DNA of 64,000 bases, taken from contig NZ_VDCS01000016.1 of the NCBI RefSeq assembly GCF_006265225.1, positions 26,645 through 90,644 of the forward strand. Reading direction: 5' to 3'. Shown in pieces: positions 51,450 to 62,617 of the stretch. The translations under genes were made by a program, and so were the position numbers. The notes beneath the pieces were generated by a model that worked only from the letters and a program-made list of their open reading frames with translations, searched no databases and had not been told where the DNA came from. Every line of letters starts with the position of its first letter. Position 1 is the first letter of the stretch. The DNA comes from Allotamlana fucoidanivorans (GTDB lineage: Bacteria; Bacteroidota; Bacteroidia; Flavobacteriales; Flavobacteriaceae).

Positions 51450-54400
51450 TTAGTTTCCGAAGTTATAACGAATAGTAACTCCTGAACGTATAGTAGTTTG
51501 AGGGAATGCCGTTGATATGGCATATTCAGAAAACGTATAATCAAAATAAAAAATACCTGTTAAATTTTTACTGAAGGCATAATCGGCAGAATACTTAACA
51601 CCCCAAATGGTTTGCCCTGATGTTATTTGGTTATTATCTAAATCTAAATACCTTACAATTGTTTTGTTATCACGTACAGACACGTCGGCCTTCATATTCA
51701 AATCGCTAACAATACGCTTTTGCGGCCCAGCCAGCTTTGATCGAATACGTAAATCTTTTATTCTATAACCCAAACCAAGTATAAATTCGTTTCCTTTAAC
51801 TTCTGTCATTAAATTATTATCAAAACTTAACGATAGCAACCTATCCTTTTTAACCTCTGCTAAAATTTTGATAGAATTTTTCATTTCAAAATCAAGACGC
51901 ACCAAAGGACTAAACATTTCTGTTAGGTTCACATTACTGTAAAGCGTTTTATTCTTGTAATTACCAGCCTGATCTAATGCCTCCTGTGGTTGATCGGGAT
52001 AAGGTAACCCAGGAACAGGTTGCTCATTAGCATCAGGATCGAGATTTAAATTAAGATTGGTTGTGAATTGGTTGATATTATAACTGGAACGATATCCATG
52101 TGTTACTGAAAACCGTCGGAAATGGTTCTTAAACCAAGTAAACTTCATAAAACCTGTATACTTTAAATCCCAATTAGGAATGGGAACATCTCGAAGCGCT
52201 CTTGTTTTAACCTTATTTGCATCCTGACCTTGATAGGCTGCTAAAAATGAAGGCAGCAGTACTTTCTGATTGTTTTTACCAAACCCAAGTGGATAACCTT
52301 CTTGATCTCTCCCATAATTATCAGTGCCGTAAAAATCACGGGCCAGTCGTTCTGCCACTTTAAGCCTGTTAGATCTAAATTCAGTGAATGCCTTTGAAGA
52401 TACTTGATCACTCTTTTCAAACGCCGTTGCAATCATGATACTTGAAATACTAAAATTACCAAAGGTATTTGGTGTTAAAGATTGGTATTGCAAAGTACCA
52501 CCAAGGTTGTCTACGCGATAATTTTCGGCATAGTTTTTATAATAAGTTCGGTTACCTACAACATCTATTTTTAAATCTCTGACAGGTTGCAAGCTTGCAG
52601 ATAAATCAATTTGCTGTGTATGTGTGGTTGTATACTGTTGATTGAATTCAGGAAAAACAGTTAACCATCCCCGTTTGGCTGCTGCATATCTTATATCACT
52701 TTGGCTACCAAATGTAAATCCGACAGTTGGTTTTAAGGTACCTATAAATCCAGGTGTTTGCATATAACCAGGTAAAAACGTACCGTTGTTTTCTGAATAA
52801 TTTGCTTGTATTCTTTTAATACTGGTTAAAATATCTATTCCTGCATTTAGTAATTTTCTACCGCCTTGTCCCTTTGACTTTGATGGCTTGGCTTGATTAG
52901 CGTTAGCTCCTGGAGGGCCACCAGCAGCATTTCTACTACGCACTCTGGTTACAGGCTTTTTGGTTAAACCAATGTATTTATACAAACGGTTCATATCTAA
53001 TGAGGTATTCAAATTATGAACATTTGAATTCTGAACCGTATTTCCTAAATCATAACTTGTTCCATTAAGCTCAACATTACCAAATAAATCAGACCCTTTT
53101 TGCCATTGAAACGTACCATTGTACTGATAGGTGGCATCAACAAAACTAAACATTGGAATCTTATTCAGTGGTATTTGATAAGTTAAACCCAAATTTTGAC
53201 TTTGCCTATTTGGATCTCCAAAATCAAGTATACCATCCCAAACATCAAGATTTTCATCTTGTTCTCCAGCGATTAAGTCATTATTCTTAAAATAGTTTCT
53301 TACAATATTATTGTTGGCCGCTGTAAAATTAAGCTGCAAAGACTTTGTTAGGTTATAATTGATGGTATACTGAAAATCAAAAGTGTAATTTCTTCTAAAT
53401 AATTCTTCTATGGCAATGTTTTCACCTGTTAAATCAACTTCTCTAAACTTTTGTCTGTTAAATTGTCTGTTTAAGTCTGTATTAACTGTAAAACTTGTAG
53501 GCAAGGGATTAAAGTTAAAATCTTTTAAAATCTTCCAGTACTTACCTATAAATAATGAATCATTCTTTTTAAAGGGTTCTACTGATTTTGAATTAAAATT
53601 ATGGGCATAATTAGCTCCCAGTCTCAGCATTTTATTCTCCGACTTTTCTATTTCAAAATCTCTGTGCTCTACTTTATTAAACGAATAGTTTAATGTAAAA
53701 TTCTCAACATCATAAAAACGTGGCTTCTTATCTGTTGTTCTAATTTTTCTAACCCCTATAAAATTAATGCTTTGTCTTTTGGTATAATCTTCAGATTGTT
53801 GACGAATGACTTCTTTTTCTTCCCTGGAATTTGCTGCATCTAATCTAGAATTGAGGGTTAAATCTTTATAGAACTGGTCGTATTTTGGTGTTATTAGTTC
53901 CTCGCTTTGTCCATAATTAAAAGGCACCTGAACCCCCCATTTTTTGGGTAACAACTGTCCTACATTTACATTAGTTACCACATCATATTGTTGTACATCT
54001 TCTAGACTACGCTGGCTTGGCCCTTGTTCTAAAGACCCAAAACCAGAAGTACTTTGTCTGCCGGTTGCACTCACGTTTGCAAAATCAGCCACATTAGAAT
54101 CCATACTTACCACAGCAGCCCATCCGCCTTCATTGTCTAAATCAGATAATCGTAATTCATTAAACCAAACTTCGGCACACAGCTCATCTCCTGTAGTTGC
54201 ATTTTTAACCCCTACCATTAAAGATCTTATATCGCCATAGTTAGGATTTCCTTTTATAGCCACACGATGCTGCCCTAGAACATAGCCTGAATATGGATTA
54301 CTTACCTCAACAATATCACCGTCAATAACATCATAAAACGTTGGGTCTTCATTACCCAAGGTCATATCTGAAATGCCTTGTGCTTTAATTTTGCCTAAAA

Positions 54401-57400
54401 TTTCTATTGGCAGATTGATTTCATTATTTGTAGGCCACAATCCATCTCTTGTGGTTGATGTGGATACTTGAAGAGGAAGCTCTATTTGATAGAAGTTATC
54501 TACTAAATCATTACCCATTCTAATAAATCCAACCAAATCCTTATCACCAAGACCTCCCATGGCTTTATCTTGATCTTCGGCATGCATAAACATGCGCATC
54601 TTTTTATACTGACGCATGTCTATATTAATGTTTTTGAAAACGCCCCTAGAATCTTCGGGTTCTAGTCCACAAACTTTCACCACTAATGACTGTTCGTTTT
54701 GCCTTACTACGGTATTATTATTAAACAATCGTTCTGGCTCAATACCTGGTGGACTTTGATAACGGCCATCATTTTCAAGTGTACCTATAATTCCTACCGT
54801 AAATTCGGTTTGCGGATCATCAGGATCTGGATCGTTCTTATCTAGTGGTAAAGTGAAACGTCTCCAATCACTTCTTACCAAATCTAAAGTTCCAAACCTA
54901 AAGACTGTTGGCTCTTGAAACTCTTTTAAATAAATTCTTGCAAATCTTACCGATCTTAAATCTGTAATTCCGCCTACTTCTTTTACATGAGGACCTTCAA
55001 CGGGAATTCTAAACTGATACCAACGTACTTTTTGGGCAACATCTCCGTTTGGCAATTGCCTGTCTCTTTCCTTAAAATCTCTTAAGAACTTTTTTAACGG
55101 GTTAGTTTCTGGAAGATTCTCAAAATCGGATTGTGATGTAGGCAAGTTTTGCCGCGTTAATTCTAACTCATATTCAAAATAACTATCAATAGTGTTCATG
55201 GTATTATCACGATTGATATCTTCCACATCCGGTTGTGTATTAGCGCCTCGGTCTGTATTTGAAAACGAATCTGGCGTATTTCCTTGCACGCCGTTATATC
55301 GTTTATACCGCTCAAAAATATCACCTTCTGCATTTAAAAAATAGGCATAATTATCATTAGCGGGATCATCTAGAGAGGCATAGTTTGGATCTAGACCGTT
55401 CTCTGTTATAAAGTCCCTTTCAGCCTGATCATTATAGCCATCATAACCAACATCTTGATTAATGCGTTCTTGACCTTCAGAATCAAAGGCATAAATTAAC
55501 GATTGATTTTGTGGGGTTACGGTTCCCCAACTGGTAGGTGTTAATAAAGAAATATCACCATCTTTTGGCAATCCGTTTTCATATAACTTCTTACCATCCT
55601 TTATAATATCTTCAGAAATATTTCCCAAATTAAATACCAGCTTTCCTCCAGGGTTATTTGGGTTTCCTTGAAACGGATCTTGCACCCAAAAATCGATATA
55701 CTCTACATTTTGCTGTTCAAAATCTGTTGATGTGATTTGTCTGGTAATACCCGCCCAACTCTCTGCGGGGTTGGGAATAGTGCCATTTGCTGCATTGGGA
55801 TCAAAATTATATGGTCCTCGCTCATTAGGGTAGTAAGCCAAATCTAGCGTGAACAACACGGATGTTTGCCCTTGTACTAAATCACGATCTGGAAATAATT
55901 CATTGATAAAAACACGACTGGTATAAAGCCCTGATAAGTCATCATCTGAAATACCTGTTGGCCTTTGGCTGCTATAAAAAATAGGATCAATAGAATACCA
56001 ATTTAACATCGCTCTCTGGTAGCCATTCTGAATGCCATTTTCATCTTCATTCGGGTTACTAGGTACGTTCAAGTCTAAAGGTCTACTTGATAAAAACCAC
56101 GATAGTTGCGATTTTAAATCAATACCATTTTGTGAGCCTTCAAAATCGTCAATATAAGACGTGGCTTCTCCATTTAAATTGGTTCCTTTTGGTGCTCCGG
56201 GGGCTAAATAAGCAAATTCTCCTCTAAGCGAAAGATTAGATTCTACATCGGTATCAATATTAGGAAGTTTATTAACTAATCTAGTAAGGAAAGGCACTTT
56301 AGTAGCATAGTTACCATTAATTCCAAAAATAGAATTATTAATAGACTCGGTTCCATAGTTTGCCTTTTGCGTTATGGGTCGCTCATTCAGATTAAGCAGT
56401 GTTCCTCCTAAGACAAAATTTTCATTGAACTTATGCTCAATATTTACGCCTGTAAAGCGTCTTGTTTGTTGCCCAAAAACAGCATTATTCTCGGTGGATA
56501 CTTCAATAGGTGTATTTGAGGCTTTTAAAGCTTCATCTAAAATTTGAACACGTCCCAACTGATAGTTTACCGTATAATCGATTCCTTCAACAAGCACGCG
56601 CCCACCAGCCGTTACCCTTACAGAACCACGAGGCACATTGAAAGACCCTATTGGAATACCATCTCCACCAGACGCTTTATACCTTCCCTTTAGTTTAAAC
56701 TTATTTTTTTCAACCTCCTCGAGTGCCGCTGTTTTTGTACTCTTGTACAGTACATCATATACATATTTAGCTTGATCTGGGTTAAAAGAAGTTATATCTT
56801 CATAATTACCACCTCCCAAAACATTAAATAAATACTCACCAAAAGGCTCTGCACTAGTGAATACAATTTTTCCGTTTTGAGGAATTACCGTAATACCTGG
56901 AACAAAATCAAAAAAACCATCCCCACGTGTTTGTGGGTCATTATTAAAATTCAATTTATCTAAGTTGAATACACGCAGTAAAGGTACATTTTGAAGTAAA
57001 TCCTTTTCATTTGTACCTCCCGATACAGGATTACCATTAATATCTAAATCAAATTGATCTCCTACAGGTTTTATGAAATTTAATGGAGATGCCTCGTTAT
57101 AGAATATATTCAGTTTGAAATCATCTTGACTTAAATTATAAGCTCCCGTATCATAAATGTTTTTCATCATTAAATCCCACACAGGTAAGGTAACGCTGGT
57201 CACACTGCTCTTTAGCATTTTAAGCACTAGGTTGGTGTTAACCACGTTGATTACATTACCATCAGGATTGGTTTCAACATTGGTAGCATCAATACCATCA
57301 TTAGCAAATTCACCTACTTGATATACTTTTCCGCCAAGCGTATATTGAAAAGCCACGGCCAACACTTCATCATTATTCAATCTTTGATTTAATGAAATGT

Positions 57401-58739
57401 ATCCTAATTCTGTATTTAAAGTATACTCTTGACCCACCGTTAGTTTTCTAGCATTTTCAAGTTTGGCGTAATCAAAACCTTCATTAACATTTGATACTAA
57501 AATACCTGATTGCACTGTAGCTATATCTCTAATAGCCTCCGTAAGTTGTGAGCCTGCCCCGCCAATATTTGTAGGATCAAAATTATTATTACCATTGTCA
57601 GGTATGGCACCAGGACCAACATTAATAAAACCAGGAGGCGGTGTTTGCAATCCTAATTTATCCGATTCTCCAAGATCTTGAAGTGCTACAACATTTCTAA
57701 CATTTTCGGTTCTGTTGCTACGGTTGGTCACCCAAACTTCAAGTCTAGTAATTTGCAACCCTTTATTGTTGATAAACGGATAGTTTTTAAGCGCTTCATC
57801 ATAAGTATCTCTAAAATACTGCGCTAAAAAGAAGTGTCGGTTTTCATCATATTCCCTAATAAAGAACTCAAATTCTTCAAGAGTACCCCCTCCTTGTGCT
57901 ATCACGGTATTTGACTGTGATTTCTGTTCAGAAAACACCCCTGTAACCGTGGTTTTACCAAACTGAAGCTGTGCCTTTACACCAAACAAACTTTGCGCTC
58001 CTGTAATCAAGGAACTGTTAAGCGGCATGCTTACATTACCTACTTCAATTTTTTGAACAATATCATCTTCTGTTGGGGTATATTCTAATTTAACGAGGTT
58101 TTGAAAATCGAAAGTAGATTGTGTATCGTAATTCGCATTAATCTGTAACCTTGTGCCTACTTTGCCCAATAAACTTAAACTGATGCGTTGATCAAAATCA
58201 AAGGTAAAATTACTTCTGTTTCTTGGAGAAAAAGATGGATTGTCTTGTTTTGAATACAACACCCCTAAGTCCATTTCAACAGAACCTTGCGGAATAACCT
58301 CAATGGTATTTCCTCCAAAAATGGTTTCAAACAAACCTGATTTCACATAAAACTCTGGCAACAAATTTTTACGTTCATCTTCGGCACCATCTTTCTTACC
58401 ATCAAAAGCATCAATCTTTTGCTTGTAATAACTTCTTACGTTTTCTTTAGCAACCAAAACATAATACTCTTCTGGCGTTAAAATGACAGGGTAGTTAATA
58501 TTAAAACTTCCTATTTTTTCAGTATATATATAGCGATCTGTTATGGGATCATAGGTATATTTTGACTCAATGCTATTAGGGTTTGGAATATCAATTTTAC
58601 CTAAACTAAAACCTGTTTGTACAGAGTCTTTAGGCTGAGGTGTTTGCTGAGACCATAAAATACATGAGAAACTCAACAAAATCACCAAAAAAAAGTATTT
58701 CCTAATAGATTTATAAAATAAACGGTTAGTTATGTTCAA
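51450..58739 (-). CDS. sprA: SprA, outer-membrane translocon of the type IX secretion system
   Basis: A 2429-residue outer-membrane protein, the expected size for SprA/Sov. A signal peptide (ending ILWSQ at about residue 30) is followed by many beta-strand segments of the 36-strand barrel type. Family blocks include GRYKASGGDGIPIGSFNVPR, NYQLGRVQILDEALKASNTP and LRGEFAYLAPGAPKGTNLNG. A large plug/periplasmic part lies around residues 850-1500, and the protein ends in a barrel strand (YNFGN). SprA forms the pore through which T9SS cargo with C-terminal sorting signals crosses the outer membrane and is required for gliding. It is 6 bases downstream of ruvA and likely co-transcribed with it. No frameshift is present. 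Confidence 0.97.
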   Translation of the reverse strand: MNITNRLFYKSIRKYFFLVILLSFSCILWSQQTPQPKDSVQTGFSLGKIDIPNPNSIESKYTYDPITDRYIYTEKIGSFNINYPVILTPEEYYVLVAKENVRSYYKQKIDAFDGKKDGAEDERKNLLPEFYVKSGLFETIFGGNTIEVIPQGSVEMDLGVLYSKQDNPSFSPRNRSNFTFDFDQRISLSLLGKVGTRLQINANYDTQSTFDFQNLVKLEYTPTEDDIVQKIEVGNVSMPLNSSLITGAQSLFGVKAQLQFGKTTVTGVFSEQKSQSNTVIAQGGGTLEEFEFFIREYDENRHFFLAQYFRDTYDEALKNYPFINNKGLQITRLEVWVTNRSNRTENVRNVVALQDLGESDKLGLQTPPPGFINVGPGAIPDNGNNNFDPTNIGGAGSQLTEAIRDIATVQSGILVSNVNEGFDYAKLENARKLTVGQEYTLNTELGYISLNQRLNNDEVLAVAFQYTLGGKVYQVGEFANDGIDATNVETNPDGNVINVVNTNLVLKMLKSSVTSVTLPVWDLMMKNIYDTGAYNLSQDDFKLNIFYNEASPLNFIKPVGDQFDLDINGNPVSGGTNEKDLLQNVPLLRVFNLDKLNFNNDPQTRGDGFFDFVPGITVIPQNGKIVFTSAEPFGEYLFNVLGGGNYEDITSFNPDQAKYVYDVLYKSTKTAALEEVEKNKFKLKGRYKASGGDGIPIGSFNVPRGSVRVTAGGRVLVEGIDYTVNYQLGRVQILDEALKASNTPIEVSTENNAVFGQQTRRFTGVNIEHKFNENFVLGGTLLNLNERPITQKANYGTESINNSIFGINGNYATKVPFLTRLVNKLPNIDTDVESNLSLRGEFAYLAPGAPKGTNLNGEATSYIDDFEGSQNGIDLKSQLSWFLSSRPLDLNVPSNPNEDENGIQNGYQRAMLNWYSIDPIFYSSQRPTGISDDDLSGLYTSRVFINELFPDRDLVQGQTSVLFTLDLAYYPNERGPYNFDPNAANGTIPNPAESWAGITRQITSTDFEQQNVEYIDFWVQDPFQGNPNNPGGKLVFNLGNISEDIIKDGKKLYENGLPKDGDISLLTPTSWGTVTPQNQSLIYAFDSEGQERINQDVGYDGYNDQAERDFITENGLDPNYASLDDPANDNYAYFLNAEGDIFERYKRYNGVQGNTPDSFSNTDRGANTQPDVEDINRDNTMNTIDSYFEYELELTRQNLPTSQSDFENLPETNPLKKFLRDFKERDRQLPNGDVAQKVRWYQFRIPVEGPHVKEVGGITDLRSVRFARIYLKEFQEPTVFRFGTLDLVRSDWRRFTLPLDKNDPDPDDPQTEFTVGIIGTLENDGRYQSPPGIEPERLFNNNTVVRQNEQSLVVKVCGLEPEDSRGVFKNINIDMRQYKKMRMFMHAEDQDKAMGGLGDKDLVGFIRMGNDLVDNFYQIELPLQVSTSTTRDGLWPTNNEINLPIEILGKIKAQGISDMTLGNEDPTFYDVIDGDIVEVSNPYSGYVLGQHRVAIKGNPNYGDIRSLMVGVKNATTGDELCAEVWFNELRLSDLDNEGGWAAVVSMDSNVADFANVSATGRQSTSGFGSLEQGPSQRSLEDVQQYDVVTNVNVGQLLPKKWGVQVPFNYGQSEELITPKYDQFYKDLTLNSRLDAANSREEKEVIRQQSEDYTKRQSINFIGVRKIRTTDKKPRFYDVENFTLNYSFNKVEHRDFEIEKSENKMLRLGANYAHNFNSKSVEPFKKNDSLFIGKYWKILKDFNFNPLPTSFTVNTDLNRQFNRQKFREVDLTGENIAIEELFRRNYTFDFQYTINYNLTKSLQLNFTAANNNIVRNYFKNNDLIAGEQDENLDVWDGILDFGDPNRQSQNLGLTYQIPLNKIPMFSFVDATYQYNGTFQWQKGSDLFGNVELNGTSYDLGNTVQNSNVHNLNTSLDMNRLYKYIGLTKKPVTRVRSRNAAGGPPGANANQAKPSKSKGQGGRKLLNAGIDILTSIKRIQANYSENNGTFLPGYMQTPGFIGTLKPTVGFTFGSQSDIRYAAAKRGWLTVFPEFNQQYTTTHTQQIDLSASLQPVRDLKIDVVGNRTYYKNYAENYRVDNLGGTLQYQSLTPNTFGNFSISSIMIATAFEKSDQVSSKAFTEFRSNRLKVAERLARDFYGTDNYGRDQEGYPLGFGKNNQKVLLPSFLAAYQGQDANKVKTRALRDVPIPNWDLKYTGFMKFTWFKNHFRRFSVTHGYRSSYNINQFTTNLNLNLDPDANEQPVPGLPYPDQPQEALDQAGNYKNKTLYSNVNLTEMFSPLVRLDFEMKNSIKILAEVKKDRLLSLSFDNNLMTEVKGNEFILGLGYRIKDLRIRSKLAGPQKRIVSDLNMKADVSVRDNKTIVRYLDLDNNQITSGQTIWGVKYSADYAFSKNLTGIFYFDYTFSEYAISTAFPQTTIRSGVTIRYNFGN

Positions 58740-58745
58740 AATATT

Positions 58746-59327
58746 CTATAAGTTTTTTAAAGCCTGTTTGATCAAGGTTTCTACATCCGCATCAGGTTGT
58801 GCCACCAAAATTTTATCTACTACACGTTCTGCCTGTTTTTTAACAAAACCAAGAACTTCTAAAGCAGATAACGCTTCATCTTTGTTGGTATTGCCTTTTG
58901 AAACCGAAACTTCATCAATATCGTAAATCTTTAAGATTTTATCTTTCAAATCAAGAATAACACGTTGTGCCGTTTTTGCTCCAATACCTTTAATGGACTG
59001 AATTAAGGTCACATCACCTGTACCGATTCCTTCTCTAACCTGTTTTGGTGTTAAGGAAGACAACATGGTTCTGGCTATATTAGCACCTATGCCACTTACA
59101 GAAATCAATAGTCTAAATATTTCACGTTCAGCTAGAGACGAAAACCCATACAAGGTATGCGCATCTTCTTTAACCTGAAGATGTGTATATAGTTTTAGGA
59201 ATTCACCATCAGGAATTTGAGAAAAAGTATGTAACGAAATATGCAACAAATAGCCCACTCCATTACAATCTATAACCACATGTGTAGGATTTTTATCAGT
59301 GAGTTTTCCTTGAATATGATTTATCAT
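58746..59327 (-). CDS. ruvA: Holliday junction ATP-dependent DNA helicase subunit RuvA
   Basis: RuvA binds Holliday junctions and loads RuvB for branch migration. The 193-residue product (ATG at 59327, giving the usual N-terminus INHIQGKL) has the OB-fold block THVVIDCNGVGYLLHISLHT, two helix-hairpin-helix motifs (LISVSGIGANIARTMLS and IKGIGAKTAQRVILDLKDK) and the C-terminal RuvB-binding domain. An ATG at 59336 would add three residues. It precedes sprA by 6 bases, the common flavobacterial arrangement. Confidence 0.96.
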   Translation of the reverse strand: MINHIQGKLTDKNPTHVVIDCNGVGYLLHISLHTFSQIPDGEFLKLYTHLQVKEDAHTLYGFSSLAEREIFRLLISVSGIGANIARTMLSSLTPKQVREGIGTGDVTLIQSIKGIGAKTAQRVILDLKDKILKIYDIDEVSVSKGNTNKDEALSALEVLGFVKKQAERVVDKILVAQPDADVETLIKQALKNL

Positions 59328-59379
59328 GAATAGCAATTGGTTAATCGATCAAATGTAATAAAATTATTTACATATTAAT

Positions 59380-61677
59380 CTATTCACTATCGGCATTTGC
59401 ATTCGGATTTCCTTGTTTATACTGCGCATCAATAACAGCTATTGCCGTCATATTCACAATTTCGTCTACACTAGCTCCTAATTGCAAAATATGAACAGGT
59501 TTTTTCATACCCAACATAATTGGACCAATAGAATCTGCTTCATGTAATTCTTTTAATAGCTTATAAGTAATGTTTGCCGAATCTAGATTAGGGAATATCA
59601 AAGAGTTAACTTTTTTACCAGCTAATTTAGAGAACGGAAATTTTTCTCGAAGCATTTCATCATTTAATGCAAAATCGGTCTGCAGCTCTCCATCTACAAT
59701 CATATCTGGATGATTTCTATGTAAATAAGACACCGCTTCTCTAACTTTAGAAGCTCTTTCGTTGTCTGATGACCCAAAATTAGAATAGGAAATCATAGCG
59801 GTTACAGGGTTTAGTCCAAACATTTTTATAACCTGAGAGGTCATTTGTGTTATTTTGGCCAGTGTTTTCCAGTCTGGATCAATATTTATAGAGGTATCAC
59901 TCAAAAACATGGGACCTCTTTTAGTCATCATGATATTGGTGGTTGCAACCTTACTTACCCCTTTTGCCATACCAATAAGTTCAAGCATTGGTTTTACCAC
60001 GGTTGGATAGTTACGAGAATACCCTGAAATTAAACCATCGGCATCGCCTTCATTGACCATCATGGCTGCAAAATAATTTCGTTCACGCATCAAGCGCTGT
60101 GCAGAATACAGTGTAACCCCTCTTCGTTGACGTTGCTTCCAATAAACTTCGGCATAACGATTTTTACATTCGTTTTCTTCTTCCGTTTTAGGGTCTCTAA
60201 TTTCAATATCACCTTCAAACTCTATTTCTGCCATTAATGCCTCAATCGTTTCTCTTCTTCCTAAAAGAATAGGAATAGCAATACCCTCTTCATAAACAAT
60301 TTGTGCGGCTTTCAAAACATCTAAATGATCAGCTTCAGCAAAAACAATGCGTTTAGGGCTTAACTTAGCTCTGTTTAAAAGTAGTCTGACCAGTTTATTA
60401 TCTGACCCCAGCCTTTCTAGTAATGAATCTTTATACTTTTCCCAATCTTTTATTGTTTTATCAGCAACTCCAGATTCTATAGCTGCTTTAGCTACAGCAG
60501 GAGGAACTTCGGCAATTAGCCTTGGATCAAATGGTTTAGGAATAATATAGTCTTTACCAAAGGTTAATTTTGTTTCCCCATAAGCCACATTAACTTGTTC
60601 TGGAACAGGCTCTTTGGCTAGTTTAGCTAAGGCTTTTACCGCCGCCATTTTCATCTCTTCATTGATTTTTGTTGCCCTAACATCTAAAGCACCACGGAAA
60701 ATGAACGGAAACCCTAAAACATTGTTTACCTGATTAGGATGATCACTACGCCCTGTGGCCATAATAATATCCTTACGCGTAGCTACTGCTAATTCATATT
60801 TTATTTCTGGATCTGGATTTGCCATAGCAAAAACAATAGGATTGTTTGCCATAGCCAATAACATGTCTGGTGATACAATATTAGCCATTGAAAGTCCTAT
60901 AAATACATCGGCATCTTTCATGGCCTCATCAAGTGTGTCTATTTTTCTATGTGTAGCAAATTCGGCCTTTTCTTGCGTTAAATTTTCCCTATCGTCTCTA
61001 ATCACCCCTTTACTATCAAGCATCACCATATTCTCTTTCTTTGCTCCACAAGCTTGATATAATCGAGAACAAGAGATGGCAGCAGCGCCAGCGCCGCTTA
61101 TCACAATCTTTACATCTGCCATGCTCTTTCCTGCTATTTCAACGGCATTTATAAGAGCCGCCGCAGAAATAATTGCCGTTCCATGCTGATCATCATGCAT
61201 CACAGGAATATTGAGTTCTTCCTTCAGCCTGCGTTCAATTTCAAAAGCTTCAGGGGCTTTTATATCTTCTAAGTTGATGCCTCCAAACGTTGGGGCTATA
61301 TTCTTTACAGTTTGAATAAACTCATCAACATTTTCAGTACCTACTTCAATATCAAAAACATCAATATCAGCAAAAATTTTAAACAACAAGCCTTTCCCTT
61401 CCATTACGGGTTTTGATGCTTCCGGCCCAATATTACCTAACCCTAAAACAGCGGTACCATTTGAGATTACTGCAACCAAATTTCCTTTTGCGGTGTACTT
61501 ATAAGCAGCATCCTTGTTTTTCTCAATTTCTAAGCATGGGGCGGCAACTCCAGGAGAATACGCTAAAGACAAATCTCTTTGAGTTGCATATTTTTTTGTT
61601 GGAACTACTTTTATCTTACCAGGCTTTGGTTTTGCATGGTAAATTAGGGCCTCTCTTCTTTTACTCTCTTCGCTCAT
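59380..61677 (-). CDS. maeB: NADP-dependent malic enzyme with phosphotransacetylase-like domain
   Basis: A 765-residue two-domain protein. Residues 1-420 form the malic enzyme, which decarboxylates malate to pyruvate, with [31 protein letters not shown] and the NAD(P)-binding [16 protein letters not shown] segment [18 protein letters not shown]. Residues about 425-760 are a phosphotransacetylase-like (PTA_PTB) domain, which in MaeB is regulatory (acetyl-CoA) and without transferase activity. The arrangement is that of E. coli MaeB, and the length matches. NADP preference is inferred from the family. Confidence 0.95.
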   Translation of the reverse strand: MSEESKRREALIYHAKPKPGKIKVVPTKKYATQRDLSLAYSPGVAAPCLEIEKNKDAAYKYTAKGNLVAVISNGTAVLGLGNIGPEASKPVMEGKGLLFKIFADIDVFDIEVGTENVDEFIQTVKNIAPTFGGINLEDIKAPEAFEIERRLKEELNIPVMHDDQHGTAIISAAALINAVEIAGKSMADVKIVISGAGAAAISCSRLYQACGAKKENMVMLDSKGVIRDDRENLTQEKAEFATHRKIDTLDEAMKDADVFIGLSMANIVSPDMLLAMANNPIVFAMANPDPEIKYELAVATRKDIIMATGRSDHPNQVNNVLGFPFIFRGALDVRATKINEEMKMAAVKALAKLAKEPVPEQVNVAYGETKLTFGKDYIIPKPFDPRLIAEVPPAVAKAAIESGVADKTIKDWEKYKDSLLERLGSDNKLVRLLLNRAKLSPKRIVFAEADHLDVLKAAQIVYEEGIAIPILLGRRETIEALMAEIEFEGDIEIRDPKTEEENECKNRYAEVYWKQRQRRGVTLYSAQRLMRERNYFAAMMVNEGDADGLISGYSRNYPTVVKPMLELIGMAKGVSKVATTNIMMTKRGPMFLSDTSINIDPDWKTLAKITQMTSQVIKMFGLNPVTAMISYSNFGSSDNERASKVREAVSYLHRNHPDMIVDGELQTDFALNDEMLREKFPFSKLAGKKVNSLIFPNLDSANITYKLLKELHEADSIGPIMLGMKKPVHILQLGASVDEIVNMTAIAVIDAQYKQGNPNANADSE

Positions 61678-61702
61678 AAAAATGGATTTTTAACTGAACT
61701 AA

Positions 61703-61710
61703 CAAAGATA
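61703..61710 (-). promoter_or_regulatory. Candidate -7 element of maeB
   Basis: The minus strand reads TATCTTTG, an exact TAnnTTTG match, with the predicted start about 20 bases before the maeB ATG at 61677. No TTG lies 19 bases upstream. Confidence 0.45.
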
Positions 61711-61775
61711 ATAATCCTTTCTACGTATGCGTCATTCTTTTAAAAAATTGATATAGCTTTTGTATTATAACAACA

Positions 61776-62465
61776 TCACGCTTTAAAAAATTGCCAAACT
61801 TGTTGTTTGTAAGATCTTGAAACAGTAAGGCTCCAGGTAGAATTTACCACAACTTCCTTTCCTTTTAGTAGGGAGAACTCCGGATTGACCAAAAATGACC
61901 GATGAATCCTTAAAAAATCAGGGAGCCTATTTTCCCATTCCGATATTTTTACGGTATTCTTATAGTTACTTCCGTCAATTAACATAACTATTGTAAAATC
62001 ACTTCTACTCTCTATAAAAGCTATTTGATTTATTGGCAATACGGTTCTTTTTCTATTACTATATATAGTAACTGTTTCTCGTTTTTTACTCGAATCATTC
62101 TTAAAAAGCACATATTCTAGCAGCAAAAAAAAGCTTAAAACTAACCAAATAAAAACTGGATTAATTAAAATTTCATCTATAATATTGGCCTTTAATTCAA
62201 TGAAATACCAATAAACAATAGTAACCGCTAGGTACCCCCAAAACAGCGTAATTATAGCAAGAAAAAAGAATCGATTCCATTTTTTTATTCCTTTTAAGGG
62301 TTTTATTTTGGTAATACTATGCTTTACAATGAAAACAACTGGCAACAAAAACAAGGCCACAAGCCAAGCATTCCAAAATACAGGTAATGAATTTTGAAGC
62401 AAAATGGCAATAATTAGCGACGCAACTAACCAAAATATAATTTTATAAATAGAAGTTCTTGTCAT
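61776..62465 (-). CDS. Membrane-bound LytTR family regulator
   Basis: A 229-residue protein with four N-terminal TM segments (about residues 8-25, 30-48, 65-88, 100-118) and a C-terminal LytTR DNA-binding domain (about 130-229) with INQIAFIESRSDFTIVMLID and LRIHRSFLVN. There is no receiver domain, so it is a one-component transmembrane regulator. It is divergent from a small MotA/ExbB-like gene in a 152-base gap; such pairs often autoregulate. A -7 box ends 4 bases before the ATG, so its message should be leaderless. Confidence 0.88.
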   Translation of the reverse strand: MTRTSIYKIIFWLVASLIIAILLQNSLPVFWNAWLVALFLLPVVFIVKHSITKIKPLKGIKKWNRFFFLAIITLFWGYLAVTIVYWYFIELKANIIDEILINPVFIWLVLSFFLLLEYVLFKNDSSKKRETVTIYSNRKRTVLPINQIAFIESRSDFTIVMLIDGSNYKNTVKISEWENRLPDFLRIHRSFLVNPEFSLLKGKEVVVNSTWSLTVSRSYKQQVWQFFKA

Positions 62466-62469
62466 ATTT

Positions 62470-62477
62470 CAAAAATA
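62470..62477 (-). promoter_or_regulatory. -7 element of the membrane LytTR gene
   Basis: The minus strand reads TATTTTTG, an exact TAnnTTTG match, ending 4 bases before the ATG at 62465, which suggests a leaderless transcript. Confidence 0.5.
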
Positions 62478-62584
62478 TAACAATTCAATAAGAATGTCCT
62501 TTTGAAAGTGGGTGCCTCCTATTTAATATCGGATTTAACACCTCCAGCTCGGTTTTTAACATGCTTAAAAACAGATGTTATTCA

Positions 62585-62592
62585 TACTTTTG
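62585..62592 (+). promoter_or_regulatory. -7 element of the MotA/ExbB-like gene
   Basis: TACTTTTG is an exact TAnnTTTG match; the predicted start is about 20 bases before the ATG at 62618. The gap shared with the LytTR gene is likely to carry LytTR sites, but I could not define one. Confidence 0.5.
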
Positions 62593-62617
62593 AAGTATCA
62601 ATTTAAAACAAAAAATT